Below are positions 43,717-52,184 of a stretch of DNA of 64,000 nt, one piece after another. Position 1 is the stretch's first letter, and every line of letters starts with the position of its first letter. The translations under genes and the position numbers were made by a program. Origin of the DNA: Bermanella sp044597725 (lineage in GTDB: Bacteria > Pseudomonadota > Gammaproteobacteria > Pseudomonadales > Oceanobacteraceae); contig NZ_CP139003.1 in the NCBI RefSeq assembly GCF_044597725.1, positions 558,001 to 622,000 of the forward strand. The letters run 5' to 3'. A model generated the notes under the pieces. It did no database searches, was not told where the DNA came from, and saw only the letters and a list, made by a program, of their open reading frames with translations.

Positions 43717-44754
43717 TCACTTACTGGGACGTGGTGCATAGGCAAATACATCACTGAGCATTTGTGATTGCTCGAACCCTTTCCCTTCTAATCCATCTAA
43801 AATACTGTAAACAAAATTTGGGCTGCCGCATGCGACAACTCGGATTTTACTCATATCGTTGACTTGTTTGTGGATAAGACTTTCCACGTTTTCTGGTGAG
43901 TAAAGGGGCCCATCAATTTGTTCAGGCGTCATGGGATGATAGTGAATCAAGTGTTGCTTGTGCCATGTTTCTGGTAAGTCTGAGTAAAATCCACTTTCAT
44001 TGCGGTTAATCCAATAAAGAAAAATCGCGCTATGTTGATGGGTAAGTTGTTCCTCTATCATGGCTTTGGCTTGAGCAAAGCCAGTGCCGGCTACAACAAA
44101 AATCAACGGGTCGTGAAGGTTAAAACTATCGATACCGGGTTTTAACCAAACAGTGCCGCCAGGTAGTTTAACGCGCACAGTTGAATTGCTTTTTAAGTAG
44201 TCGAGGATTAATAGGCTCGATGCATTATCATCACTGACACCTAAGTGCAGCTCTATATGGCGATCATTGGGTTTACTGGCAATAGTAAAAGGGTATTGAT
44301 TATCACCAATTAACAACTCTAAATATTGACCTGCATGATATTGTGGAATTTTACCTGCAGGGGCTAATAACTTTACCTCATAGGTAAAGTCGTTGAGGGG
44401 TTGCACCGATTCAATTTGCATCGAAAGATGTTGTGTCGAAATTTCGCCTGGGGCTAACACGTTAAACTGCTCCAAAATAATATCGCTGTTGGCTTTACTT
44501 ACACAGGGTAAAATAACGCTTCCCTGTTCGAAGTGCTGCTTGGGGTGCTGTCCTTGTTTATAAGCATAGCCTGAAATTAAGCGTGCCTTACAAACTTCAC
44601 ATACCCCATTGTCACAGCTCTTTCTCATGCGAATGCCTGCATGTTCAGCTGCATCCATCAAGGTTTGGTCTTTCTCACATTTAAAAACCAAACCTCTAGG
44701 TTGTAGGTTTATGGTATAACTCAAGGCGTGTCCATAATGCCTAGGTCTTGCCAT
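43717..44754 (-). CDS. Ferredoxin-NAD(P)H reductase fusion downstream of ubiD
   Basis: Up to 345 residues. N-terminal plant-type 2Fe-2S domain with CDNGVCEVCKA and a fourth Cys in VILPCVSK, then an FAD domain (YHAGQYLEL, PFTIASKP) and an NAD domain (VVAGTGFAQAKAMIEE, VACGSPNFVYSI). Annotated in pseudomonads as CDP-6-deoxy-glucoseen reductase-like, beside ubiD; the real role is unknown, possibly electron supply or flavin reduction for the UbiD/UbiX step. The ATG at 44754 lies 34 bases inside ubiD; a TTG at 44724 that overlaps the ubiD stop (TTGA) is an alternative start and would remove ten residues that look unlike the family. Confidence 0.85.
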   Translation of the reverse strand: MARPRHYGHALSYTINLQPRGLVFKCEKDQTLMDAAEHAGIRMRKSCDNGVCEVCKARLISGYAYKQGQHPKQHFEQGSVILPCVSKANSDIILEQFNVLAPGEISTQHLSMQIESVQPLNDFTYEVKLLAPAGKIPQYHAGQYLELLIGDNQYPFTIASKPNDRHIELHLGVSDDNASSLLILDYLKSNSTVRVKLPGGTVWLKPGIDSFNLHDPLIFVVAGTGFAQAKAMIEEQLTHQHSAIFLYWINRNESGFYSDLPETWHKQHLIHYHPMTPEQIDGPLYSPENVESLIHKQVNDMSKIRVVACGSPNFVYSILDGLEGKGFEQSQMLSDVFAYAPRPSK

Positions 44755-46196
44755 ATTGCATCGACTTTGGCTTTGACGGCATCATCCATAACTATGGGTT
44801 CGCCCCATTCGCGGTCGGTTTCGCCAGGCCATTTATTGGTGGCATCAAGCCCCATTTTACTGCCTAAACCTGAAACAGGGCTGGCAAAATCGAGATAATC
44901 AATAGGCGTATTATCAATCAGCGTGGTATCCCGAGTAGGGTCCATTCTGGTTGTGATGGCCCAAATGACGTCTTCCCAATTACGGGCGTTTACATCATCG
45001 TCTGTAACAATCACAAACTTGGTATACATGAATTGTCGCAGAAACGACCACACACCTAACATTACCCGTTTTGCATGACCCGGATACTGCTTTTTCATGG
45101 TGACAATAGCCATGCGGTAACTGCAGCCTTCTGGGGGTAGATAGAAATCGGTTATTTCCGGAAACTGTTTTTGTAAAATAGGCACAAAAACTTCATTTAG
45201 TGCCACACCTAAAATAGCCGGTTCATCGGGTGGGCGTCCGGTATAAGTGCTGTGGTAAATAGGATCTTGTCGGTGCGTAATGCGCTCTACGGTAAATACA
45301 GGGAATTGATCCACTTCATTGTAATACCCCGTGTGGTCACCAAATGGACCTTCCGGCGCCATTTCATCTGGGTAAATGAAGCCTTCTAAAATAATTTCTG
45401 CACTGGCTGGCACTTGTAGATCGCTACCAATGGATTTTACTAACTCTGTACGACTACCACGCAATAAACCGGCAAACGCATATTCAGATAGAGTGTCGGG
45501 TACTGGGGTTACGGCACCAAGGATGGTGGCTGGGTCAGCACCTAATGCAACACTGACTGGATACGGCTCGCCCGGATGCTGTTGCTGAAATTCTTTAAAG
45601 TCGAGGGCACCGCCGCGGTGGCTTAGCCAGCGCATAATAAGCTTATTTTTGCCTATAACTTGCTGACGATAGATACCCAAGTTTTGCCGTTCTTTATTGG
45701 GGCCCTTGGTAATAACCAATGGCCAAGTCACCAGCGGGCCTGCATCGCCAGGCCAGCAGGTTTGCACAGGAATCTTGCCAAGGTCGACATCATCGCCTTC
45801 AACCACAATATCTTGGCAGGGCGCTTTCTTAACAACCTTTGGGCCCATATTTAATACTTGCTTAAAAATGGGTAGTTTTTCCCAAGCATCTTTTATGCCT
45901 TTTGGTGGCTCTGGTTCTTTGAGATAGGCCAGTAATTTACCAATTTCACGTAAGGCTTCGACATTATCCTCGCCCATACCCATGGCGACACGCTTGGGTG
46001 TACCAAAGAGATTGGCAAGCACGGGCACATCATGACCGACGGGGTTTTCAAATAATAACGCAGGTCCGCCGGCTCTTAATGTGCGGTCGGCAATTTCGGT
46101 CATTTCGAGGTTTGGGTCAATGGGTTGGGTGATACGTTTAAGTTCGCCCTGTTTCTCCAATTGACTTATAAAGTCGCGTAAATCCTTGTATTTCAT
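44721..46196 (-). CDS. ubiD: 4-hydroxy-3-polyprenylbenzoate decarboxylase
   Basis: 491 residues, the size of E. coli UbiD. Family segments include ALLFENPVGHDVPVLANLFG, the prFMN/metal-binding region around IYRQQVIGKNKLIMRWLSH, and the EAPFGDHTGYY-like EGPFGDHTGYYNEVDQFP block with the catalytic Glu. It removes the carboxyl group from polyprenyl-hydroxybenzoate in ubiquinone synthesis, using prenylated FMN made by UbiX. It sits 125 bases downstream of rho, the pseudomonad order, and overlaps the reductase gene. Confidence 0.96.
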   Translation of the reverse strand: MKYKDLRDFISQLEKQGELKRITQPIDPNLEMTEIADRTLRAGGPALLFENPVGHDVPVLANLFGTPKRVAMGMGEDNVEALREIGKLLAYLKEPEPPKGIKDAWEKLPIFKQVLNMGPKVVKKAPCQDIVVEGDDVDLGKIPVQTCWPGDAGPLVTWPLVITKGPNKERQNLGIYRQQVIGKNKLIMRWLSHRGGALDFKEFQQQHPGEPYPVSVALGADPATILGAVTPVPDTLSEYAFAGLLRGSRTELVKSIGSDLQVPASAEIILEGFIYPDEMAPEGPFGDHTGYYNEVDQFPVFTVERITHRQDPIYHSTYTGRPPDEPAILGVALNEVFVPILQKQFPEITDFYLPPEGCSYRMAIVTMKKQYPGHAKRVMLGVWSFLRQFMYTKFVIVTDDDVNARNWEDVIWAITTRMDPTRDTTLIDNTPIDYLDFASPVSGLGSKMGLDATNKWPGETDREWGEPIVMDDAVKAKVDAIWQDLGIMDTP

Positions 46197-46321
46197 CGGG
46201 GTTTACTTATTACCTTATACAAGAAAAGCAGTACTGGTTGAATCTCGTGAGAGACGCCAGACTGCTTTATGGTTTTAATGGCCTTGCATCATGTGTGACG
46301 CAGCTATTCGCTTAGGACGTA

Positions 46322-47578
46322 TTAGCCTTTCATGGTAAGGAAGAATTCTTCGTTTGTTTTTGTTTGCTTCAAACGATCAACCATGAACTCGATGGCTTGT
46401 AAGTCTTCCATCTCGGCAATAATTTTACGTAGTATCCAAAGGCGTTGCAGTTCAGCTTCTTGCATCATCTGGTCTTCACGGCGTGTGCCTGAACGACGGA
46501 TGTTGATTGCAGGGTATATACGCTTCTCTGCCGCTTTCCGATCAAGGTGAAGTTCTTGGTTACCTGTGCCTTTAAATTCTTCGTAGATAACTTCGTCCAT
46601 TTTCGAACCGGTATCAACCAGTGCTGTTGCGATAATAGACAGGCTGCCGCCCTCTTCTACGTTACGCGCGGCACCAAAGAAACGCTTTGGTTTTTCTAGG
46701 GCATGGGCGTCAACACCACCGGTTAATACTTTACCTGATGATGGAATAACCGTGTTGTAGGCACGAGCTAGACGAGTGATTGAGTCGAGCAAGATAACTA
46801 CATCTTGTTTGTGCTCAACTAAACGCTTGGCTTTTTCGATAACCATTTCGGCTACTTGAACGTGACGGGCTGGTGGCTCGTCGAAGGTTGATGCAACCAC
46901 TTCGCCACGAACACTACGTGCCATTTCGGTTACTTCTTCTGGGCGTTCATCAATCAATAATACAATTAAATGGGTTTCTGGATTGTTGCGCGCGATACTG
47001 CCAGCAATGGTTTGCAGTAACATGGTTTTACCCGCTTTCGGCGGCGCTACAATCAAACCACGTTGTCCTTTACCTATAGGTGCAATCAAATCAATAAGGC
47101 GGCTGCTAATGTCTTCGGTGGCGCCAGTGCCTTGTTCAAGTGTGTAGCGTTCGGTAGGGAAAAGTGGGGTAAGGTTTTCAAAGAGAATTTTGTTTTTGGT
47201 TTTTTCAGGGGTTTCGCCGTTTACTTCATTCACTTTAAGCAGTGCAAAATAACGCTCACTGTCTTTGGGTGGGCGAATTTTACCCGATAAGAAGTCACCT
47301 TTACGCATATTGAAGCGGCGTATTTGACTTGGGCTCACATAGATATCATCTGGGCCAGCTAAATATGAGCTGTCTGCCGAGCGTAAAAAGCCAAAACCAT
47401 CTTGAAGGATTTCTAGGACACCATCGCCATAGATATCTTCACCACTTTTTGCGTGGCGCTTTAGTATGGAAAAGATTAGGTCTTGTTTGCGAGCGCGGCT
47501 GACGTTCTCCATGCCCATGCTTTCTGCGATTTCCAGCAACTCGGCAACGGATTTTTTCTTTAATTCTGTTAGATTCAT
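46322..47578 (-). CDS. rho: Transcription termination factor Rho
   Basis: 418 residues, close to the E. coli length. N-terminal helical domain (MNLTELKKKSVAELLEIAES), cold-shock RNA-binding fold with GFGFLRS and the YVSPSQIRRFNMRKGD block, Walker A APPKAGKT at 178-185, Walker B VVILLDSITRLARAYN, and the Q/R loops with GGVDAHALEKPKRFFGAAR. Hexameric RNA helicase that ends transcription at rut sites. A candidate promoter lies about 95 bases upstream; the 306-bp gap to trxA holds the leader, where Rho usually controls itself. Confidence 0.98.
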   Translation of the reverse strand: MNLTELKKKSVAELLEIAESMGMENVSRARKQDLIFSILKRHAKSGEDIYGDGVLEILQDGFGFLRSADSSYLAGPDDIYVSPSQIRRFNMRKGDFLSGKIRPPKDSERYFALLKVNEVNGETPEKTKNKILFENLTPLFPTERYTLEQGTGATEDISSRLIDLIAPIGKGQRGLIVAPPKAGKTMLLQTIAGSIARNNPETHLIVLLIDERPEEVTEMARSVRGEVVASTFDEPPARHVQVAEMVIEKAKRLVEHKQDVVILLDSITRLARAYNTVIPSSGKVLTGGVDAHALEKPKRFFGAARNVEEGGSLSIIATALVDTGSKMDEVIYEEFKGTGNQELHLDRKAAEKRIYPAINIRRSGTRREDQMMQEAELQRLWILRKIIAEMEDLQAIEFMVDRLKQTKTNEEFFLTMKG

Positions 47579-47814
47579 AAGGATAGAAATTTATTGTTTG
47601 AAGATTATTTGGGGGAAAATGATTGTTTTAATGTGAGCAGGGGTTGCTCGGAATTCGTTTAATCTCGAAACACTATAGTCTGTTTTTGACAGTGAGTCCA
47701 GAATATGTGCACAAAAATTTGGTTATTAAATACTCAAGGGTTTTAATTCGTTATTCATGTGGTTCTGTCCCTTTGGGCTGTTGATAAAATAAACAGTTGA
47801 GAGTGTTTTGAATG
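47579..47814 (-). promoter_or_regulatory. rho leader region with candidate promoter
   Basis: The 306 bases between rho and trxA contain no gene. On the minus strand TGGACT (47695-47700) and TATAGT (47672-47677) are 17 bases apart and would start a leader of roughly 85-90 bases before the rho ATG. Rho genes are generally self-regulated through such leaders. The trxA-proximal part holds two hairpins listed separately. Confidence 0.5.
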
Positions 47815-47869
47815 GTTCTGCAAAGCCCAGTACTGGCTTTGCAGAACAGTGCAGGCAATTGATGCCTGC
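47815..47869 (-). terminator. Twin hairpins just downstream of trxA
   Basis: Nearest to the trxA stop is GCAGGCA / TGCCTGC (47851-47869, 5-nt loop). Next is a 13-bp perfect stem GTTCTGCAAAGCC / GGCTTTGCAGAAC (47815-47847, 7-nt loop). No U-run follows on the minus strand, so this is not a classical intrinsic terminator. It may protect the trxA mRNA 3' end or act with Rho. Confidence 0.55.
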
Positions 47870-47884
47870 AGGTGATCAGTGCTA

Positions 47885-48211
47885 TTAGATAGTACTATCA
47901 ATAAATGCCGTTAGCTGAGACTTAGATAGAGCACCTACTTTAGTACCTTCGATGTTGCCACCTTTGAAGATCATTAGAGTAGGAATGCCACGGATACCAA
48001 ATTTTGGTGGCGTTGCTTCGTTTTGGTCGATATTCAGCTTGGCAACTTTAAGCTTGCCTTCATACTCTTCAGCAATTTCTTCTAGTACTGGGGCAATCAT
48101 TTTACAAGGACCACACCACTCGGCCCAGTAGTCAACTAATACAGGCACATCTGACTGTACTACGTCGGCTTCAAATGAATCGTCGGTTAGGGTAATAATA
48201 TTGTCGCTCAT
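47885..48211 (-). CDS. trxA: Thioredoxin 1
   Basis: 108 residues from ATG 48211 (MSDNIITLTD, like the E. coli protein); the frame extends three codons further. Active site W-C33-G-P-C36-K, cis-proline region GIRGIPTLMIF. Cytosolic disulfide reductase fed by thioredoxin reductase, serving ribonucleotide reductase, methionine sulfoxide reductase and others. A promoter with TTTACC and an extended -10 TGCTATGAT lies about 70-95 bases upstream. Divergent from ppx; twin hairpins follow the stop. Confidence 0.97.
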   Translation of the reverse strand: MSDNIITLTDDSFEADVVQSDVPVLVDYWAEWCGPCKMIAPVLEEIAEEYEGKLKVAKLNIDQNEATPPKFGIRGIPTLMIFKGGNIEGTKVGALSKSQLTAFIDSTI

Positions 48212-48279
48212 ATGTCTCACACTTGTGTTATTGGCGTCTGGCTGGATTAGCCGAAGCGTACCAGAGAACTGTGGGGCTA

Positions 48280-48307
48280 ATCATAGCACTTGGCGCAATT
48301 AGGTAAA
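48280..48307 (-). promoter_or_regulatory. Candidate trxA promoter
   Basis: On the minus strand: -35 TTTACC (48302-48307), 16-bp spacer, -10 TATGAT (48280-48285) with an extended TGC just before it. It points toward trxA and predicts a leader of about 60 bases. Confidence 0.5.
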
Positions 48308-48454
48308 GTACTAGAATGCCCCAAGTACGTTCTGGGTCTTATTCTGTTAACTTCTATCTGACAGCCAAATTGACTGAATTTGCGAAGAAAGGCTGACTAA
48401 ATCCACGGTTACATGCACAATGGGGTTCCAACCATGGGAATTCAACAGTAGGTT

Positions 48455-49960
48455 ATGGAACAAAGCGTTCACGGTCAAACTCCATTAGCGGCCATCGATT
48501 TGGGCTCAAATAGCTTTCATATGGTCACCGCTCGCCTCGTCAATGATCAAGTTCAAATTATTGATACACGTGGTGAAAAGGTTCAACTAGCCCAAGGGCT
48601 CGATCCTGTAAACGGCATTTCTGAGGCAGCGCAAGAAAGGGCGCTAGCCTGCCTAGAGCGATTTGCTCAGCATTTGCGAGGTATGACGCGATCTCAAGTG
48701 ACCATATTAGGTACTAATACGCTGCGGGCTGCAAAGAATAGCCAAGCGTTTATGGCCCGTGCTAACCAAGTGCTGGGTTTTCCCATCGAAGTCATTAGCG
48801 GTATCGAAGAAGCGCGTTTAGTGTATTTGGGTGTGGCGCATACCTTGGCCGACGATGATGGCAAGCGGCTGGTGATTGATATTGGTGGTGGCAGTACCGA
48901 ATTCGTGATTGGCGAGCGCTTTGAACCTATTGCCTTAGAAAGCCTGCATATGGGCTGTGTTACTTTTAGCGATCGCTTTTTTGCTGATGGTGAGTTGAGT
49001 GAAAAAGCATTTAAACGTGCCACTAACGAAGCTCTTAGCGAGCTACTGAGTATCCAACGCCGATATCAACGGTTGGGATGGGATAATGTGGTAGGCAGTT
49101 CCGGTACGATGCGCGCTACCAGCCGAGTATTGGCTAACTATGGGCTCAGTAACGGTGATATTACTCTGGCCGGAATGCTCGAGCTGAAAAAAATTATTTT
49201 AAAAGCAAAGAATATCGATCAATTAAACCTGCAAGGCATTAAAGATCAGCGCTTGCAGGTATTTCCTGCTGGCTTAGCCATTCTTATTGCGATTTTTCAA
49301 AGTCTTAAAATTGAACGCATAACCTATAGCGATGGAGCCTTACGTGAAGGCGCATTGTATGACTTGTTAGGTCGTAATACCCACGAAGACGTGCGAGAGC
49401 AAACCGTTGATGTGATGCAAGGTCGCTATGTTGTGGATACAGCTCAAGCCGAAAATGTAAAAACCAGTGCGCTCAAATTATTAGAGCAATGTAAAAAGCG
49501 TTGGAAGCTAACCGAGCCAGAGCATGAAGAGTGGCTTCGATGGGCGGCGGATTTACATGAAATTGGGTTGGCCATTGCTCATAACTCTTATCACAAACAC
49601 GGAGCCTATTTAGTACGCTACAGTGATATGCCAGGCTTTAGCAACCAAACACAAATGAACTTATCTTTATTGCTGCGTAGTCAGCGGCGTCGTGTACCCA
49701 TTGCCGAGTTTGATTCTTTAGGTGAAAGTGAGCGCACAACATTGTTACGTATTGCCATCATCTTGCGTCTTGCTATTTTGTTACACCATGGTCGTGGTAT
49801 AGAAGATGTGGTGGAACCACAAATTGATGCGAAGAAATTTCAAATAAAGTTGTCATTTCCTAAGGGCTTTTTAGACGAGCACCCTATGACAAGTTTGGAC
49901 TTAGAAGAAGAACAGGTATTTTTAGACCAATTAGGTTATACCCTAATTATTAACACCTAG
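48455..49960 (+). CDS. ppx: Exopolyphosphatase (Ppx/GppA)
   Basis: 501 residues. The ASKHA-fold opening AAIDLGSNSFHM (12-23), the second phosphate loop DIGGGSTEFVIG and the GSSGTMRATSRVL region mark the N-terminal catalytic half; the C-terminal half is an HD-like helical domain (EEWLRWAADLHEIGLAIAHN, with HKHGAYL). It splits phosphate from long-chain polyphosphate and may hydrolyse pppGpp. Divergent from trxA, as in Pseudomonas. Its last 18 bases overlap the 3' end of the convergent polysaccharide deacetylase gene. Confidence 0.95.
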   Translation: MEQSVHGQTPLAAIDLGSNSFHMVTARLVNDQVQIIDTRGEKVQLAQGLDPVNGISEAAQERALACLERFAQHLRGMTRSQVTILGTNTLRAAKNSQAFMARANQVLGFPIEVISGIEEARLVYLGVAHTLADDDGKRLVIDIGGGSTEFVIGERFEPIALESLHMGCVTFSDRFFADGELSEKAFKRATNEALSELLSIQRRYQRLGWDNVVGSSGTMRATSRVLANYGLSNGDITLAGMLELKKIILKAKNIDQLNLQGIKDQRLQVFPAGLAILIAIFQSLKIERITYSDGALREGALYDLLGRNTHEDVREQTVDVMQGRYVVDTAQAENVKTSALKLLEQCKKRWKLTEPEHEEWLRWAADLHEIGLAIAHNSYHKHGAYLVRYSDMPGFSNQTQMNLSLLLRSQRRRVPIAEFDSLGESERTTLLRIAIILRLAILLHHGRGIEDVVEPQIDAKKFQIKLSFPKGFLDEHPMTSLDLEEEQVFLDQLGYTLIINT

Positions 49961-50800
49961 AGATTCGAATAATGCATCTAGCGCGGGCTGGGGTTGATAA
50001 TAATCATAGCTGGCATTCTGGGGTCGCCCACTCATACCTTGTTGCAATAGCGCACTGACATAAATAGTTTCAATATTATGCTGTGCGAGTTGCGGTAAAA
50101 CGTGCTGTAAATAGGTTAAGGTTTCGGGATATGGGTGACCAATCGCAATGGCGCTGCCATATTTTTGCGCGATACTCACGGTTAATTTAAATTGTTTATG
50201 AATAGCTGAAACCGTGCGTTCGTGATCTAAAAACACATCTCTTTTTGCACTGGCTAAGCCATGAAACTGTGCACGCTCAAAGGCCACACTGTTTGCATGT
50301 GTGCGTGAGTCAACAAAGAATAACTTCTTGTCTTTAAGCACATCCATAACCCAATCCATAGCTTGGCTAGACGTGGTTAATTGACTGCCCATGTGATTGT
50401 TAATACCGCGTATATAAGGGGTGTTATCAATCGAAAATAGCAGACGACGTTTAAATGTATCTTCACCCAGTTCTGCATAAAGTGCCCCAGCGCCTAGGGT
50501 TTGTTTATTTATATTAGACATTGGGGCGTGCAAAATGACCTCTTTGCCCAAGCGCCCAGCACGTTCGGCTAGCGTCTTGCTGTGTTTCCGATGCGGCATA
50601 ACGGCGAAAGTTATATTACCCGGCAGGGCTATGGCGTCTAATCCACGCGTTAAGCTATTGCCAATATCATCTATGATAATGGCAATACGCGCGGGAGAGC
50701 TTATTGGCTGACTGACTATGTTGGGAGAGTTGGCAATGGCCAACTCGCAAAGCAGGTTACTGCAAACTAGGCATGTCAGAATCCAGATTGCTTTCATCAT
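49943..50800 (-). CDS. Divergent polysaccharide deacetylase (YibQ family)
   Basis: 285 residues with a signal peptide (about 1-23) and the YibQ-type deacetylase fold (PF04748): ARIAIIIDDIGNS with the metal Asp pair, VILHAPMSN, INNHMGSQLT with the metal His, FFVDSRTHANSVAF and GHPYPETL. Members act in the periplasm, probably on cell-wall glycans, but the substrate is unproven. Its start lies 44 bases inside ctpA, so it is translationally coupled as the last gene of gpmI-envC-ctpA-yibQ. Whether it works on the glycan products of the EnvC-activated amidases is inference. Confidence 0.9.
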   Translation of the reverse strand: MMKAIWILTCLVCSNLLCELAIANSPNIVSQPISSPARIAIIIDDIGNSLTRGLDAIALPGNITFAVMPHRKHSKTLAERAGRLGKEVILHAPMSNINKQTLGAGALYAELGEDTFKRRLLFSIDNTPYIRGINNHMGSQLTTSSQAMDWVMDVLKDKKLFFVDSRTHANSVAFERAQFHGLASAKRDVFLDHERTVSAIHKQFKLTVSIAQKYGSAIAIGHPYPETLTYLQHVLPQLAQHNIETIYVSALLQQGMSGRPQNASYDYYQPQPALDALFESLGVNN

Positions 50801-52118
50801 TGCTCGCCTGTTGTTTTCGGTCGATTATGCTGAGTCCCTTGAGTACTACTAAGGCTTGATTGAGCTGATAATCTTGCGCTAATAAATCATTATCTTGTTG
50901 CTGTGCTTCAGCTTTTTTGGCCTTTTCTTTATCGCTGTCGCCATTTTCAAGGTGACCTTCTAAATCAACTTCTTTGTAAAAGCGGCTTTCCGCTTGGGCT
51001 TTAAACTCACCTTGCTGAACGGTAATGTCGGGTTCGATACCTTGTGCTTGAATTGAGCGCCCGTTGGGTGTGTAGTAGCGAGCGGTTGTGAGTTTTAATG
51101 CATGTTCGCTGTCCAGTGGTAACACGGTTTGTACCGAGCCTTTACCAAAGCTAGTAGTGCCAATAATAATGGCACGTTTTTGATCCTGTAATGCCCCGGC
51201 AACGATTTCACTGGCACTTGCACTGCCGCCATTAATTAACACCGCAATTGGCATATTATTAGGAATTAGGGTTTCGATAGTGGCACTGTATTCCACATCT
51301 GAATTATCAATGCGCCCTTTGGTGTAAACAATTCGCCCACTGTCTAAAAACGCATCACTAACTGATACCGCTGCATCTAAAACACCACCTGGGTTATTAC
51401 GTAAATCCAGTACCAAACCTTTCAAGGTTGAGTCTTGCTGACTAAGTAATTTATCGATATTTTCGGCTAAATCGGCACCGGTATTTTCTTGGAATTGCGT
51501 GATACGAAGGTAACCATATTGATCGGCAATGCGTTGATGTTTAACACTGGCAATTTTGATTTCAGCACGCTGCAATGTGATTTCGAGGGGCTTGCTTTCA
51601 CCTTCACGTAAAATAGTAAGAACAATCTCACTGCCGGGCTCACCGCGCATTTTTTCAATGGCTTGGTTAAGCCCCAACCCTTTTACTGGTGTATCATCTA
51701 ATTTAATAATAAGGTCTCCGGCTAAAATTCCGGCCTTTTGTGCAGGTGTATCATCAATTGGGCTTACCACTTTGATTAATCCGTCTTCGACGCCAACTTC
51801 AATACCCAAACCACCAAATTTGCCACTGGTGCTGGTGCGCAGATCTTCAAAGTCGTCAGCATTAAGATAGGATGAATGTGGATCGAGACCGTTTAACATG
51901 CCATGAATGGCATTTTCTAACAGTGTTTTATCATCAACTTCTTCCACATAGCTGGCCCGAATACGCTCAAAAATTTCGGCAAAGGCGCGCAACTCTTTAA
52001 GTGGAAGACGTGATGGCGTAACCGTAGCAGTACCTTCAACGGTATCCTCTTGTTGTGCAACGGCAGGAGAAGAGGCCATGCTGAGTGTGGCCAGCATTAC
52101 CAACAGAAAACGGATCAT
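50757..52118 (-). CDS. ctpA: C-terminal processing peptidase (S41 family)
   Basis: 453 residues: signal peptide (about 1-21), N-terminal helical cap (FERIRASYVEEVDDKTLLENA), PDZ domain (about 90-175, FGGLGIEVGVEDGLIKVVSP), and the S41 protease domain with the Ser in NGGSASASEIVAGALQ and the Lys in TTSFGKGSVQT forming the Ser-Lys dyad. The C-terminal about 80 residues are charged and coiled. In Pseudomonas CtpA, with its lipoprotein adaptor LbcA, degrades peptidoglycan cross-link hydrolases in the periplasm. It follows envC by 66 bases, joining peptidoglycan remodelling and its proteolytic control in one operon. Confidence 0.94.
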   Translation of the reverse strand: MIRFLLVMLATLSMASSPAVAQQEDTVEGTATVTPSRLPLKELRAFAEIFERIRASYVEEVDDKTLLENAIHGMLNGLDPHSSYLNADDFEDLRTSTSGKFGGLGIEVGVEDGLIKVVSPIDDTPAQKAGILAGDLIIKLDDTPVKGLGLNQAIEKMRGEPGSEIVLTILREGESKPLEITLQRAEIKIASVKHQRIADQYGYLRITQFQENTGADLAENIDKLLSQQDSTLKGLVLDLRNNPGGVLDAAVSVSDAFLDSGRIVYTKGRIDNSDVEYSATIETLIPNNMPIAVLINGGSASASEIVAGALQDQKRAIIIGTTSFGKGSVQTVLPLDSEHALKLTTARYYTPNGRSIQAQGIEPDITVQQGEFKAQAESRFYKEVDLEGHLENGDSDKEKAKKAEAQQQDNDLLAQDYQLNQALVVLKGLSIIDRKQQASNDESNLDSDMPSLQ

Positions 52119-52184
52119 AAAACACTCTATTTGGTCTGAAGTTAGTAGAGTTATAACAGATTGAACTAAAATGTGAACAACTGC

